From assembly GCF_000250655.1 (NCBI RefSeq), contig NC_016935.1:6466001-6530000 (forward strand): DNA of 64,000 bases. The letters run 5' to 3'. Each line of letters starts with the position of its first letter. Position 1 is the stretch's first letter. This DNA is from Paenibacillus mucilaginosus 3016. Lineage in GTDB: Bacteria; Bacillota; Bacilli; Paenibacillales; NBRC-103111. A model generated the notes under the pieces. It made no database searches. It was not told the DNA's origin and saw nothing but the letters and a program-made list of their open reading frames with translations. Shown one piece after another: positions 7,099 to 14,916 of the stretch. The translations under genes and the position numbers were made by a program.

Positions 7099-8489
7099 CC
7101 CTTCATCCTCTTATCGAACCCTTCCATGAGCGTGCGCCATTCTTCTTCAGATAAGCCGTCCTGCTTCTGTTCGGGCTCCTCGGGTTCCTTCGCTTCTTCA
7201 ACGCCCGGAGCGTCACCGTCCAAGCTGCCGAAACGAATCTTCCGGACTTCGTCGTCGGTTAAAACACCGTTTTGTAGATATATCTCATCCGCTTCGGCAA
7301 TCATTTTGCGGATCTTTGCGTCGGTTTCCTGATCCACGTTCCAGAGCGGGTTGAATACCACTTCCCACTCCAAGGCGTCGGGGTCGATCTTCCCGCCTAG
7401 CTCACCATCAGAGATCAGCAGGTACCGGATCAGCCGCTCGATGTGAGGACGCAGCTCGGTCTCCTGGGCGGCCGCGATCCGGCTGTAATAGTTCAGCACG
7501 TCGTACTGTGCTCCAGCGATCGTGCCCGCTTCCTGCCCTTTGATGACACTCTTTGGCATCTTGGCAGCACCGCTGAGGGACTCCCATACGAAGTCGAGCA
7601 AGTAGTTGATGCCGGTGACGTTAGTAGTGACCTTGTCCAGATCTTCCTTCGTCCCAATGATCGCCATAGCCTCAGTGCGGAACATGAAGTCAGCGAGTGA
7701 CTGGAATTCGTACTTTTCTTCACGTGTCATCTGATTCACGCCATCAGTTTTGTAACGTTTGAACGTGAAATCATACAGGATCTGCCCGACGGACCAGAGA
7801 GCCGTATCAAAAACAGTGAGAACATCCCACATTGGCTCCAGGATTGATTGGCCTTGGTACCTGTCCTCCATGCGCCTGGTCTGGTCATGGAATAGCCGGC
7901 TGCGATGAACCACTCCTGCATCCTGTACCCCGACAAGGATCTGAGAACCTATGGCACTGCGGCGGTTGATCTGAAATGACTCCACTTCTCCGTAATTAGG
8001 GGAGAACATGTCCTCATTCAAGTAGAAGTTGCCAACCTTGTAGGAGCTGAATGCATGCAAGTAGTCGATCCGAAGCAGCTGATTCTCTTCCAGCGGGTCA
8101 GATAGTTTAAAATCATTCTTTTGAGCCGCACCGATAGATACAAAGCCGTCCCCATGCAGGCGCTCATACCGGCGCATGTCACAGAATCGCTCCTTACTGC
8201 TTAGGTCCCGCAATTTACGCATGAGCATGTCCCGCAGATTCGTGTCCTTCATCCGGATGGTGATCCAGCTCCGGGTCAGGTCTTCTGCCGGTATGTCGAC
8301 TAGATTCTGGACGAATTGACTGGAAGCATAGTAGTTCAGTAAGTCCTGCTCAGTCAGTTCCTTGCGGCTCGTCGCTATCCGTTGCCGGGTTAAGGAATCT
8401 TTTCCGGTTCCCTTACCATGCCCGACAAGAAAGTCATTGCGGTAGGCGTTATAGCTGCTTCTCATGTTGTCTAGTCGTGTATGTGGCAT
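7095..8489 (-). CDS. Portal protein (DUF1073-like)
   Basis: 464 residues from the ATG at 8489, placed behind AAGGAGGTGA; an upstream GTG-type start at 8531 would overlap the terminase gene and lacks a good site. The sequence fits the DUF1073 portal group: LLNYYASSQFVQNLVDIPAED near the start, a central QSILEPMWDVLTVFDTALWS helix and an AGTIAGAQYDVLNYYSRIAA segment. The dodecameric portal is the DNA entry gate and terminase docking site. Some databases label this family anti-CBASS Acb1-like, but I see no paired H-x-T motif, so there is no sign of that activity. Confidence 0.8.
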   Translation of the reverse strand: MPHTRLDNMRSSYNAYRNDFLVGHGKGTGKDSLTRQRIATSRKELTEQDLLNYYASSQFVQNLVDIPAEDLTRSWITIRMKDTNLRDMLMRKLRDLSSKERFCDMRRYERLHGDGFVSIGAAQKNDFKLSDPLEENQLLRIDYLHAFSSYKVGNFYLNEDMFSPNYGEVESFQINRRSAIGSQILVGVQDAGVVHRSRLFHDQTRRMEDRYQGQSILEPMWDVLTVFDTALWSVGQILYDFTFKRYKTDGVNQMTREEKYEFQSLADFMFRTEAMAIIGTKEDLDKVTTNVTGINYLLDFVWESLSGAAKMPKSVIKGQEAGTIAGAQYDVLNYYSRIAAAQETELRPHIERLIRYLLISDGELGGKIDPDALEWEVVFNPLWNVDQETDAKIRKMIAEADEIYLQNGVLTDDEVRKIRFGSLDGDAPGVEEAKEPEEPEQKQDGLSEEEWRTLMEGFDKRMKG

Positions 8490-8499
8490 TCTCTCATCT

Positions 8500-9783
8500 T
8501 CACCTCCTTGCCCATCTGCGCAAGTTATCAAGGGAACTAGTGCCCTGTTTCATATCTTCTTCAAATGCGTAGCGGGTCGCGTCGATCGTGTGATTGTTGA
8601 CGTCCTCGAGCTTTGGCTTTGGATTACCATCAGTATCCGTTTGATAATCGATGTCCTCGAACTCTTTCGCCAGGTTGGGAGTACGTTTCGGGTCGATTAT
8701 GATCTCATCAAGGTCATCGAGCCATTTCTCTCCGAACTCAACGGATCCAGGACCTTTCTCGGCGCCGATAATTCTGATAGAGTGCTCATCCCGCATCTGA
8801 TCAACTGATTTGGGTTCAGCACTATCAGCAATCGTCATATATCTCTCGTAACCCTTGAACTTCATCCGTTCAGCTGCTTCCCGGTTGGACATCTTCACGC
8901 CGCATATTTCATCCAATGCGAATATCCGCCGACGTGTTTTATCGTAGTGCCAACGAACAAAAGCGAAGGGATCGGTACCGTACCCCCAGTCGATACCTTG
9001 CCGGATGTTCTCGAACCGACCGAGCTCCTCCTCCGTGATCGTACGGAAGACCAGGTTATCGAAGGGAACGACGCCACTGCCGATCGCTTTACCTAGGTAC
9101 TCCCAATCGTACTTGAGAGGCCGCTTACGCTTGACCTCTTCCGCCTCCTCGACGAATGCCTTGGAGATGTACGGGTTATCCAGATAAGTGGAATGATGAA
9201 CGTATGTGTTCTTTGGAAGATCGACCTTTGACTCGTATACCTTGTTCACCCAGCTTTGCTTGCGCTTGGGCGGATTGTAAGAGTAGTAGAAGGCATAAAA
9301 AAGACCGTCGGGCAGCTCCGCGCGCAGCACGGACTTCTCGATGGTCGAAATATCATCTTCAGCTGTAAACTCGGCCAGTTCCTCGATCCAGAGGAAGGCG
9401 ATTGGGAACTTGCTGACCTTAATCGATTTGATCTTCCCCGGATCGTCCGCCCCACGAAAGATGATCTTGTTCCCGCGGGGCAAGTAGATGAGCTGAAGCG
9501 GGCTCTTCATGATCTTCCAATATGCACTCACGCCGAGTATCTCGATCGCTTCCTTTAGCTGCTCGAATACTGACTCCTCGAGCGTCCTGCCGACCCGGCG
9601 AATACAAAGACCCGTTACTGGGTAACGCATCATATCAACAATGAACTTAAGTGCTATGTGAGTCGACTTGGCTGACCCCCGGCCGCCCTTCAGTACATGG
9701 CGAAGGTATTTACGGGAGTTGGCTGCTTTCCAGAAGGACTGAAAGTGCGGCGTGACGATCTCTGAAAGCTTAACCTGGATCAT
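8500..9783 (-). CDS. terL: Terminase large subunit
   Basis: 427 residues. The ATPase domain has Walker A GGRGSAKS (33-40) and Walker B FLWIEE (130-135). The nuclease domain has IDWGYGTDPFAF with Asp265 and a C-terminal HTIDATRYAFE. Order and length fit the SPP1/PBSX-like (Terminase_3) group. It cuts concatemeric DNA and drives it through the portal. It overlaps the small subunit gene by 14 bases, and the portal follows 10 bases later. Confidence 0.92.
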   Translation of the reverse strand: MIQVKLSEIVTPHFQSFWKAANSRKYLRHVLKGGRGSAKSTHIALKFIVDMMRYPVTGLCIRRVGRTLEESVFEQLKEAIEILGVSAYWKIMKSPLQLIYLPRGNKIIFRGADDPGKIKSIKVSKFPIAFLWIEELAEFTAEDDISTIEKSVLRAELPDGLFYAFYYSYNPPKRKQSWVNKVYESKVDLPKNTYVHHSTYLDNPYISKAFVEEAEEVKRKRPLKYDWEYLGKAIGSGVVPFDNLVFRTITEEELGRFENIRQGIDWGYGTDPFAFVRWHYDKTRRRIFALDEICGVKMSNREAAERMKFKGYERYMTIADSAEPKSVDQMRDEHSIRIIGAEKGPGSVEFGEKWLDDLDEIIIDPKRTPNLAKEFEDIDYQTDTDGNPKPKLEDVNNHTIDATRYAFEEDMKQGTSSLDNLRRWARR

Positions 9784-10294
9784 CCATCCCGCCCCCGATG
9801 TCGTCTACGATCTGCACACCAACATTTGCGTTAATATTCAGGTTGTCCTTAAACATCCCCAGGTGTCTTCCCAGCTTCTCCAGCGCTGCGCTCTTATCAT
9901 GCAGCTTCAGCTTTTTGGTGCGTCTTACGTTGCCGCCGGCGATCTCCAGCTCCTGCTCCGTGATCTCAGCGATGCAAGCAGCATCATCGGGGCTTAGCTT
10001 GTCGCTGCTCTTAAAAGATACGCCGTCCTCATCCCATTCAGCGAAGTCGCTCATCTTGGCGAAGGCCAGCTTGGCCAGCTCCTGGAGAACCCGATCCGCG
10101 GTAACACCAGTGCGCTTAGAACGCTCCGCCTGGGCTTTGGCTATTGCTTCCTGAACTGAAGTTTTCTGAAGGAGCTGGTGTCCTTGTTCCATAGCGGTCT
10201 TAACGCTGTAACCGGCCCTTATGGCTGCCTGAGTCGCGTTTAGATCAATAAGATACTCCTCTACAAATCGTTGTTGCTTGGCTGTCAGTGCCAT
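9770..10294 (-). CDS. terS: Terminase small subunit
   Basis: 174 residues. The first 60 form the usual DNA-binding helix-turn-helix of the Terminase_2 family (LTAKQQRFVEEYLIDLNATQ, then AAIRAGYS). The middle is helical and the C-terminal part carries LHDKSAALEKLGRHLGMF, also typical. It recognises the packaging start site and passes DNA to TerL. It is the first gene of the packaging module, behind GGAGGTGGTGATCG. Confidence 0.9.
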   Translation of the reverse strand: MALTAKQQRFVEEYLIDLNATQAAIRAGYSVKTAMEQGHQLLQKTSVQEAIAKAQAERSKRTGVTADRVLQELAKLAFAKMSDFAEWDEDGVSFKSSDKLSPDDAACIAEITEQELEIAGGNVRRTKKLKLHDKSAALEKLGRHLGMFKDNLNINANVGVQIVDDIGGGMDDPG

Positions 10295-10332
10295 CTACAC
10301 GATCACCACCTCCAAGAACAGAAAAAGCACCA

Positions 10333-10539
10333 CTAGGGCGCTTCGCTGTCCTTCTCATTGTCTTTTGGGTTCCACCATTTGTTCTTCCGCGGAATCGGAC
10401 GGCCTTTATCGTCTGTCCAATCTTCATAAATGGACCGGGATTCATCGTTGAGGCAGACGTAGAGTCTTGAGTACTCCCTGTTCCCCATGTAGTCATTGTC
10501 CTGGACATTCATCAGTTCATTGCAGTATAAACATCTCAC
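10333..10539 (-). CDS. Small zinc-finger-like phage protein
   Basis: 68 residues from a GTG at 10539, chosen because GGGAGGGG stands at the right distance; an ATG at 10560 would place this site inside the gene. The N-terminus has CLYC and a later cysteine in YVCLND, suggesting a small metal site, then a tryptophan- and lysine-rich tail. It sits just upstream of the terminase genes. Such small proteins next to terS are common, but no function is known to me. Confidence 0.5.
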   Translation of the reverse strand: MRCLYCNELMNVQDNDYMGNREYSRLYVCLNDESRSIYEDWTDDKGRPIPRKNKWWNPKDNEKDSEAP

Positions 10540-10656
10540 GGTATCCCCTCCCTTAACCATTGTAGGGAGTACAAACCTGAGTTGTCTATAACATTCAGAA
10601 CCGTACCTAATTTCGCTTTTCTACACAAAATCGAACATGTGTATGGCCAGCGACGA

Positions 10657-10788
10657 TCATGTCTTAGAATCGATTCTCGGGACTCTCTTTCCCGTCATCA
10701 ATCCGATAAACTTGCCATTCAGATATAGCGCGACAACTTGCTCCCCCTCAAACTCGCAAATATGCTCCCATCGGATATGGGACACCAC
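10657..10788 (-). CDS. Small phage protein (43 aa)
   Basis: 43 codons from a GTG at 10788, nine bases after GGAGG. The product has a clear beta-hairpin-like pattern (GEQVVALYLNGKFIGLMTGK). It fills most of the gap between the zinc-finger-like gene and the next terminator. It is real in appearance but of unknown function. Confidence 0.5.
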   Translation of the reverse strand: MVSHIRWEHICEFEGEQVVALYLNGKFIGLMTGKRVPRIDSKT

Positions 10789-10810
10789 ACTCACTCACCT
10801 CCGTGAAAAG

Positions 10811-10835
10811 AAAAAAAGCACCTCGCGGGTGCTTT
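10811..10835 (-). terminator. Intrinsic terminator after the 10.8-11.1 kb gene
   Basis: On the minus strand AAAGCACC, a short loop and GGTGC are followed by a long T run. Confidence 0.75.
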
Positions 10836-10844
10836 CTACAACTT

Positions 10845-11090
10845 TTATTGTGAATTTATGTGTTCTAAGAAAACCATTAATGTTTTTACACTATTACCCT
10901 CTTCATCAACTTCGATGTCAAGGATAGCATTATAAAATCTCCCTTGCCAAAAACTGTCTTTATCGGGCCATCTTAAATTAACCTCATTATGCTCCTTTAA
11001 AAAAGCAAGAAGTTCTGCTACGTTATCACATTCTTCAGCGAAGATCTCTCCTCCGCCTTCGTTGTCATGGTATGTCACTTTCATATTCAT
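10845..11090 (-). CDS. Small acidic phage protein of unknown function
   Basis: About 81 residues from the ATG at 11090, behind GGGGGGAGGTGG; the ATG at 11084 is also possible. The product has a strongly acidic, alternating beta/alpha pattern (VTYHDNEGGGEIFAEECDNV) and a DIEVDEEGNSVKTLMVFLEH end. It is AT-rich and has its own terminator, so it is a candidate cargo gene. No family recognised. Confidence 0.55.
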   Translation of the reverse strand: MNMKVTYHDNEGGGEIFAEECDNVAELLAFLKEHNEVNLRWPDKDSFWQGRFYNAILDIEVDEEGNSVKTLMVFLEHINSQ

Positions 11091-11164
11091 TTCCACCTCC
11101 CCCCAACCATTGATTCAACAACGTGAAGGAAATCCCTGTCAAACAATGCTAAAGATTACCTAAA

Positions 11165-11186
11165 GAAAAAACACCGCATGGGTGCT
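11165..11186 (-). terminator. Intrinsic terminator after the two-helix membrane protein
   Basis: On the minus strand GCACC, a five-base loop and GGTGT precede TTTTTT. Confidence 0.65.
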
Positions 11187-11200
11187 CTGTCAGATGAGTG

Positions 11201-11812
11201 TCATTTACTCAGTTTCTTGTATTTTTCTCTTATTAATTCCATCTGATCTTCTAATACCATAACTGCAGCTAACAATTGTTGGTATTCTCTCTTAAATTTT
11301 TCATATAAATAATTTTCATCTAGGCCATTTTCGTATTTTAAGAAATACTTCCAATGGCTAATAGTGAGCAAATACACATCTGTCATATCATAAAACTTTT
11401 CACTTACTAAAGCGGCTTTTTCTTTAAGGGCATCCTTTCCTTTGAGTATATCCTCAACGGCAAGTGAGACACCTACTATCTTATTATGAATTTCATATTT
11501 ATCCCCAAAGAGATACTCTTTTATTACCCTGGTCATAGCATCAAGTTCTCCATGAACATCGTCTCCGTTAGTTCTCACTTTAAGATAGTCTCTTAAAAAA
11601 TCTGCACTACGCTGGTTCTTAATAGTGATCCTAACACCAAAAAGGGTAATAAAACCTCCAACAATAGCACCTATAAACGCGAGTGGATCCCAGTTTGATG
11701 GAATTGCAGGTCCTAATTCTTTCAGGAGAATAATCAATATTAAGGTGGATATACAAACCATGATGAAGATAAAAATACGTGCCATCCAAAGAATGAATCT
11801 ATCGCCCGACAT
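11201..11812 (-). CDS. Two-helix membrane protein with cytoplasmic coiled region (cargo gene)
   Basis: 203 residues. Two hydrophobic segments lie at about 9-31 and 43-62, then a long charged helical domain (65-203), probably cytoplasmic. No enzyme motif is seen. It is more AT-rich than neighbouring phage genes, stands alone with its own terminator, and follows a 300-base untranslated region full of hairpins. This architecture recalls superinfection-exclusion or abortive-infection membrane proteins of prophages, but that role is a guess. Confidence 0.6.
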   Translation of the reverse strand: MSGDRFILWMARIFIFIMVCISTLILIILLKELGPAIPSNWDPLAFIGAIVGGFITLFGVRITIKNQRSADFLRDYLKVRTNGDDVHGELDAMTRVIKEYLFGDKYEIHNKIVGVSLAVEDILKGKDALKEKAALVSEKFYDMTDVYLLTISHWKYFLKYENGLDENYLYEKFKREYQQLLAAVMVLEDQMELIREKYKKLSK

Positions 11813-11899
11813 CAGCCCACCGCTCCCTTGTCTTCATACCTCCTTGATTCGACAAAATATTTGTAATTCCTTCCTCTATTTATCCCTTCCTCAGTGGAT

Positions 11900-12108
11900 C
11901 GGCCGGCACTGAGCAAGGGACAAAGTCCCTTGTTTAGGGAGACAAGTCAATCCCTAAAGTGGGGCATTTCACCCCACCTCATATCACACCCCTGACGACT
12001 GGCGTCTAAGGACCGAAATGCGTCCCACAGCATGACCGAGTGCCTGAGGTGATAAGGGTCCATTAGGCATTACCCGCAGCGGTGTTTCAGCTGCTGTAAT
12101 GCTATGGT
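11900..12108 (-). other. Non-coding region with a chain of strong hairpins
   Basis: No frame is supported between 11,813 and 12,154. Within it are a CAAGGGAC/GTCCCTTG stem, TTAGGGA/TCCCTAA, GTGGGG/CCCCAC, a GACG/CGTC stem, and a two-part stem GCATTAC..GTAATGC enclosing GCAGC/GCTGC (12,071-12,106). A further CACCTCA/TGAGGTG pairing could link distant parts. So many consecutive stems suggest a structured RNA or leader read on the minus strand towards the membrane protein gene. It is not a tRNA, and I do not recognise a known RNA class. A packaging or attachment function cannot be excluded. Confidence 0.5.
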
Positions 12109-12113
12109 ACCAA

Positions 12114-12127
12114 CGAATATACGTTCG
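12114..12127. promoter_or_regulatory. LexA-like palindrome, copy 1
   Basis: CGAATATACGTTCG, the exact reverse complement of the palindrome at 24,803. It matches the Bacillus-type SOS box core GAAC-N4-GTTC at seven of eight positions and overlaps a TATATT that could be a -10 box. It stands at the upstream end of the hairpin region on the minus strand. Confidence 0.45.
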
Positions 12128-12154
12128 AAAATGCCACAAAAGTGACATTCTGCT

Positions 12155-12526
12155 CTACCACCATCCAAGCCTATTGGCTATGTCTTCGACGATCTCATCC
12201 CGCCAGCGGTATGCTGTTCTCTTAGTACAGTAGAGCTTCTGAGCAATGCCTTCCCAGGTGAGCAGCTGCGGCCGGGTCCAATACCTGAGCTTGATCAGTT
12301 CCTGCTTATCGGCCGGCAGTCGCAACACTACCCCATCTATAGCATCAATGATCCGCTGCATCTCGTCGTGCTTCCGGTACTGCATGATGAGAGTACCGGG
12401 GCAGCCAGTCTGATCCTGTAGCAGTTCGTTCTTTATTCTGATGATCTCTTTTCTGGTTTCGTGGTATTCCCGCAGCTCGTCCTCAACATGCTGATAGGTA
12501 CCCCGTTTTATCTTTATCTGACTCAT
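12155..12526 (-). CDS. ArpU/RinA-like late transcription regulator
   Basis: 123 residues from the ATG at 12526 (a GTG three codons up is possible). The N-terminal helix (YQHVEDELREYHETRKEIIR) and the C-terminal sigma region 4-like helix-turn-helix (LLTWEGIAQKLYCTKRTAYR) are those of the ArpU/RinA group, which activates late genes of Gram-positive phages. Its place between the early/replication genes and the packaging module fits that job. Confidence 0.8.
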   Translation of the reverse strand: MSQIKIKRGTYQHVEDELREYHETRKEIIRIKNELLQDQTGCPGTLIMQYRKHDEMQRIIDAIDGVVLRLPADKQELIKLRYWTRPQLLTWEGIAQKLYCTKRTAYRWRDEIVEDIANRLGWW

Positions 12527-12546
12527 CCCCCGCACCCCTCACCGTA

Positions 12547-12617
12547 TGTTATACTGTGGTTGTGCGATTTGCTCATTCATAGCCCCGCCGATCCTCCCAA
12601 GATCGACGGGGCTTTTT
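12547..12617 (+). ncRNA. Plus-strand promoter-hairpin unit 1 (candidate small RNA)
   Basis: In the gap between two minus-strand genes, an extended -10 box TGTTATACT (12,547-12,555) reads on the plus strand. After 22 bases comes a strong stem, GCCCCGCCGATC/GATCGACGGGGC, followed by TTTTT. No plus-strand gene precedes it, so the terminator would only serve a short RNA of about 50-60 bases. No -35 box is evident. Three similar units lie at 20.8, 21.7 and 22.3 kb. Confidence 0.4.
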
Positions 12618-12618
12618 A

Positions 12619-12798
12619 TCAAACGATGAATCCCAGCTGTGACAGCTCCCGCTTATCGACCTCAGCGCAGCCGCTGGAGGATTCCTTGCTTACACCGGTG
12701 ATGCTTCGAAAAGCAGCCTGCAGGATCATGATAGATTGGCTATCGTATTTGACAATGTAATTGCCAGTTTCGTGTTTTTGGTATGAGATTATTTTCAT
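12619..12798 (-). CDS. Small phage protein (59 aa)
   Basis: 59 codons from an ATG at 12798 with GGTGGAGGG nine bases upstream. The product begins MKIISYQKHETGNYIVKYDS and ends in a hydrophilic stretch. It precedes the late regulator gene. It looks like a genuine small early gene; the function is unknown. Confidence 0.6.
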   Translation of the reverse strand: MKIISYQKHETGNYIVKYDSQSIMILQAAFRSITGVSKESSSGCAEVDKRELSQLGFIV

Positions 12799-12844
12799 TG
12801 ATTTCCCTCCACCAATAATTTACCATAGATTTACATGTAATTTA

Positions 12845-12873
12845 TTTACTTTTTTAACTCTATTTTGTATTAT
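12845..12873 (+). promoter_or_regulatory. Promoter of the secreted cargo protein
   Basis: TTTACT (-35), a 17-base spacer and TATTAT (-10) on the plus strand, 33 bases before the start codon, in an AT-rich gap. The geometry is that of a housekeeping sigma-A promoter, so the gene can be on in the lysogen. Confidence 0.6.
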
Positions 12874-12905
12874 TAGAAAGTACCAAAAATTAGGAGGTTG
12901 AGAGA

Positions 12906-13259
12906 ATGAAGAAAAAAGCACTAATGTTGATGACAGTTGTTGCTGCCGTACTTAGCTTTTCGACATCCGCTTCTGCCGCTTACTCTAAAGTGTTCGGGCC
13001 TCAAGATTTACAAGGGGTAGTTTATTTGGAAGGTGGGGTTAGTAACCCTACTTCCACAAAAGCTTATATTAATTTTAAGCTCTGGCAAGTAACCCCAAGT
13101 GGTGACGTGTTGATTCGTAGAGACCTTCTTGGCCTTGATGCTTATTCTAGTGCTCACTTTTCTGAGAGCAGTGTTGTAAGCCTTCCATGGGGGACTTACA
13201 AATACGAGATTGTTGCAAAAGATGGCGTCAGAGCTTCAGGCGTAATGGGCGCCAGATAA
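12906..13259 (+). CDS. Small secreted protein (lysogenic cargo)
   Basis: 117 residues. A classic signal peptide (MKKKALMLMTVVAAVLSFST, cleavage probably after ASA at about residue 24) is followed by a beta-rich domain without cysteines (VVYLEGGVSNPTSTKAYINF). RBS AGGAGG lies eight bases upstream. It is the only plus-strand gene within the minus-strand operons and has its own promoter and terminator, the signature of a moron expressed from the integrated prophage. It resembles the small exported proteins of Bacillus whose role is unknown. It might alter the host surface. Confidence 0.7.
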   Translation: MKKKALMLMTVVAAVLSFSTSASAAYSKVFGPQDLQGVVYLEGGVSNPTSTKAYINFKLWQVTPSGDVLIRRDLLGLDAYSSAHFSESSVVSLPWGTYKYEIVAKDGVRASGVMGAR

Positions 13260-13278
13260 GTAATCAATCTTTTATATT

Positions 13279-13315
13279 ACAGGCTAAGAGCACTCGTTTT
13301 CTTAGCCTGTTTTTC
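13279..13315 (+). terminator. Terminator of the secreted cargo gene
   Basis: AGGCTAAGA and TCTTAGCCT form a nine-base stem followed by a T run. It stops plus-strand transcription before the minus-strand operon. Confidence 0.75.
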
Positions 13316-13318
13316 TAT

Positions 13319-13492
13319 TTATTTTGATAAATGCTTAAGTTCATGTAAGAGCGAGGCAATCTGTTCTGCCTGCCGTTCTATCGTCTCGGCCATCTCCCGC
13401 AACTCGGAGACCTTAACCAGCTGCAGCACGATGCCTTGAGAGATAATCACCTGGAGTCCTTCCTTCAGCTCTTGCACCTGATCATTGTTCAT
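13319..13492 (-). CDS. Small coiled-coil phage protein (57 aa)
   Basis: 57 codons. The ATG at 13492 overlaps the stop of the upstream winged-helix gene (ATGA). The sequence is helical with heptad-like leucines (VQELKEGLQVIISQ, then ELREMAETIERQAEQIASLL). Probably a small partner or regulator protein; no family recognised. Confidence 0.6.
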   Translation of the reverse strand: MNNDQVQELKEGLQVIISQGIVLQLVKVSELREMAETIERQAEQIASLLHELKHLSK

Positions 13493-13911
13493 GGTCTTCC
13501 TCCAATCTTCATGAGCAAGAAATTGAGCTGCAGCTTCGTAAGCCCAAGCCGCTCGGCTAACACCCTGCGACTTGTGCTTCTCCTGTGAGCGGCCAAGTAG
13601 AACTTTTGATCTTCGTTCAAATCAACGTTCAAAGATAATTCGATTAATGAGTCCGATCCTTCCTCATGATCAGGAGCGGGTTTCGGCCGCCCCCTATTTC
13701 CTCTGATCTCATACTCTCCATCCAGAGCCTTGAATCTGTAACTTCCCTTCACACCCGACCTGCTAACAAGTCCAAGCTTCATAAGCGTCCGCAAATGGGT
13801 ATAGACGGTAAATGAGGCATAGCCTGTAGCACTTAATACTCCTTTGGTGGTACCGTGAATCCGTAAGGCCTCCAGGACATCGACTTCATTCTTTGTGATT
13901 TGTGGGTTCAT
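13489..13911 (-). CDS. Winged-helix DNA-binding protein
   Basis: 140 residues. Residues 1-60 have the helix pattern of a MarR/ArsR-type winged helix (NEVDVLEALRIHGTTKGVLS, TVYTHLRTLMKLGLVSRS). A basic linker follows, then a second helical region (EDQKFYLAAHRRSTSRRVLA) that may be another helix-turn-helix. It is a likely phage regulator. It is coupled by ATGA overlap to the next small gene. Confidence 0.65.
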   Translation of the reverse strand: MNPQITKNEVDVLEALRIHGTTKGVLSATGYASFTVYTHLRTLMKLGLVSRSGVKGSYRFKALDGEYEIRGNRGRPKPAPDHEEGSDSLIELSLNVDLNEDQKFYLAAHRRSTSRRVLAERLGLTKLQLNFLLMKIGGRP

Positions 13912-13913
13912 GG

Positions 13914-14072
13914 TTATGCTCCCTTCCAGATCCGCTTAACCGTTGAGGTATTCCGGTGCATGATGACCAGCTCCTCTGGGGTTTCCCGCTCCACCAGCCA
14001 GTTCTCCGGGTTGAGCTTCACTTTAGCGATCACGATCTTCTGCCGGCGTGTCGGCCGCGTACCTTGTTTCAT
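13914..14072 (-). CDS. Small basic protein, DUF6906-like
   Basis: 52 codons from an ATG at 14072. The product (MKQGTRPTRRQKIVIAKVKL, then NPENWLVERETPEELVIMHR) matches my recollection of the DUF6906 family of small phage proteins with a TRRQK start and an NPENWL core. Function is unknown. It lies two bases after the winged-helix gene start, in a chain of overlapping small genes. Confidence 0.65.
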   Translation of the reverse strand: MKQGTRPTRRQKIVIAKVKLNPENWLVERETPEELVIMHRNTSTVKRIWKGA

Positions 14073-14084
14073 ATGGCATCCTCC

Positions 14085-14234
14085 TTAGTCGATGCAGATC
14101 ATACCGCTGGTAATGCGTTCTACATCATCGAGGGTGGCAGGCGTAATGATAAACGCCCGCCCCTTGATGACGATGATCTCCTGCTCGTGTTCCTTGAGCT
14201 CCAGGATCCGTTCTTCGTAGGGAAATGAACTCAT
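14085..14234 (-). CDS. Small acidic phage protein (49 aa)
   Basis: 49 codons from an ATG at 14234, just after the stop of the 223-residue gene. Product MSSFPYEERILELKEHEQEI and then a beta-rich end. No family recognised; the tight packing between two genes supports it. Confidence 0.55.
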   Translation of the reverse strand: MSSFPYEERILELKEHEQEIIVIKGRAFIITPATLDDVERITSGMICID

Positions 14235-14238
14235 TCTC

Positions 14239-14910
14239 TTACGCCGCCCCGTTCCTTTTCAGTTTCTGTGCCACACGTTTCTTGTACTTGCCCCAGGAAG
14301 CCTGCAGTTGCGTGGAGCTCAGTCCATGCTTGGAGGCGATCTCCATCCAGCTGCAATTCGTTTCGATCTTCTCGACGAAGAGGGCCGGATCGAATTCGAC
14401 GTCATCGAAGCGGGGCTTCTCCTGCAGGATGTGGTTCTCGACTTCCTCCTTGCTCGGATCCGGACCGGCGCCCTGATCCTCATCTGCAGCGTAGGCCCCG
14501 TCGGCCGTTCCGCCTTCGTCAGCAGATTGTTCATCGGCAGCCGGCGCGTACCCGTCCTCGAAACTCAATTCAAGATCAGGATTCGGCGCTGCTTGATCTG
14601 CCTGCAGATTTTCTTGTGAGTCATCCGGCTGGTCAAGGATCGTTGCCTGGTTTCCATCCTCTGCCGACTGCACGACTCCCGATCTGTCTACTACAGCCTT
14701 CAATCCTTGGTGTGGGGCAGAGGAGGAGGCAAGGTAATCGGAGATGCTCATCTGCATGTCACCAAGAACAAAATCGACCTCTTCCGGGTCGCTTTCGAAG
14801 AACTTCGCGTTTTTGAAGAAGTCCCGCTTGCTGATCTCCAGTACGATTTTCACGTTCTTGGACCCTACAGTGATACCGCCGATATTTGCCTTTCCTTTTG
14901 CTGCTACCAT
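14239..14910 (-). CDS. Phage protein with acidic linker and C-terminal HTH-like domain
   Basis: 223 residues. An N-terminal beta-rich part (NIGGITVGSKNVKIVLEISK) is joined by a long acidic, alanine-rich linker (residues 75-165) to a C-terminal helical part with a helix-turn-helix-like segment (WMEIASKHGLSSTQLQASWG) and a basic end. It is probably a DNA-associated protein of the replication/recombination module. No family assigned. RBS GAGAGG precedes the ATG. Confidence 0.6.
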   Translation of the reverse strand: MVAAKGKANIGGITVGSKNVKIVLEISKRDFFKNAKFFESDPEEVDFVLGDMQMSISDYLASSSAPHQGLKAVVDRSGVVQSAEDGNQATILDQPDDSQENLQADQAAPNPDLELSFEDGYAPAADEQSADEGGTADGAYAADEDQGAGPDPSKEEVENHILQEKPRFDDVEFDPALFVEKIETNCSWMEIASKHGLSSTQLQASWGKYKKRVAQKLKRNGAA

Positions 14911-14916
14911 GACCGA

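Noticed and set aside
7095..8489. DUF1073 protein as an anti-CBASS Acb1 enzyme
   Set aside because: The family name in some databases suggests this, but no pair of H-x-T motifs is seen and the gene sits in the portal position, so it is treated as portal only.
11813..12154. tRNA or known riboswitch in the hairpin region
   Set aside because: No cloverleaf with acceptor, anticodon and T arms could be drawn, and no riboswitch consensus was recognised.
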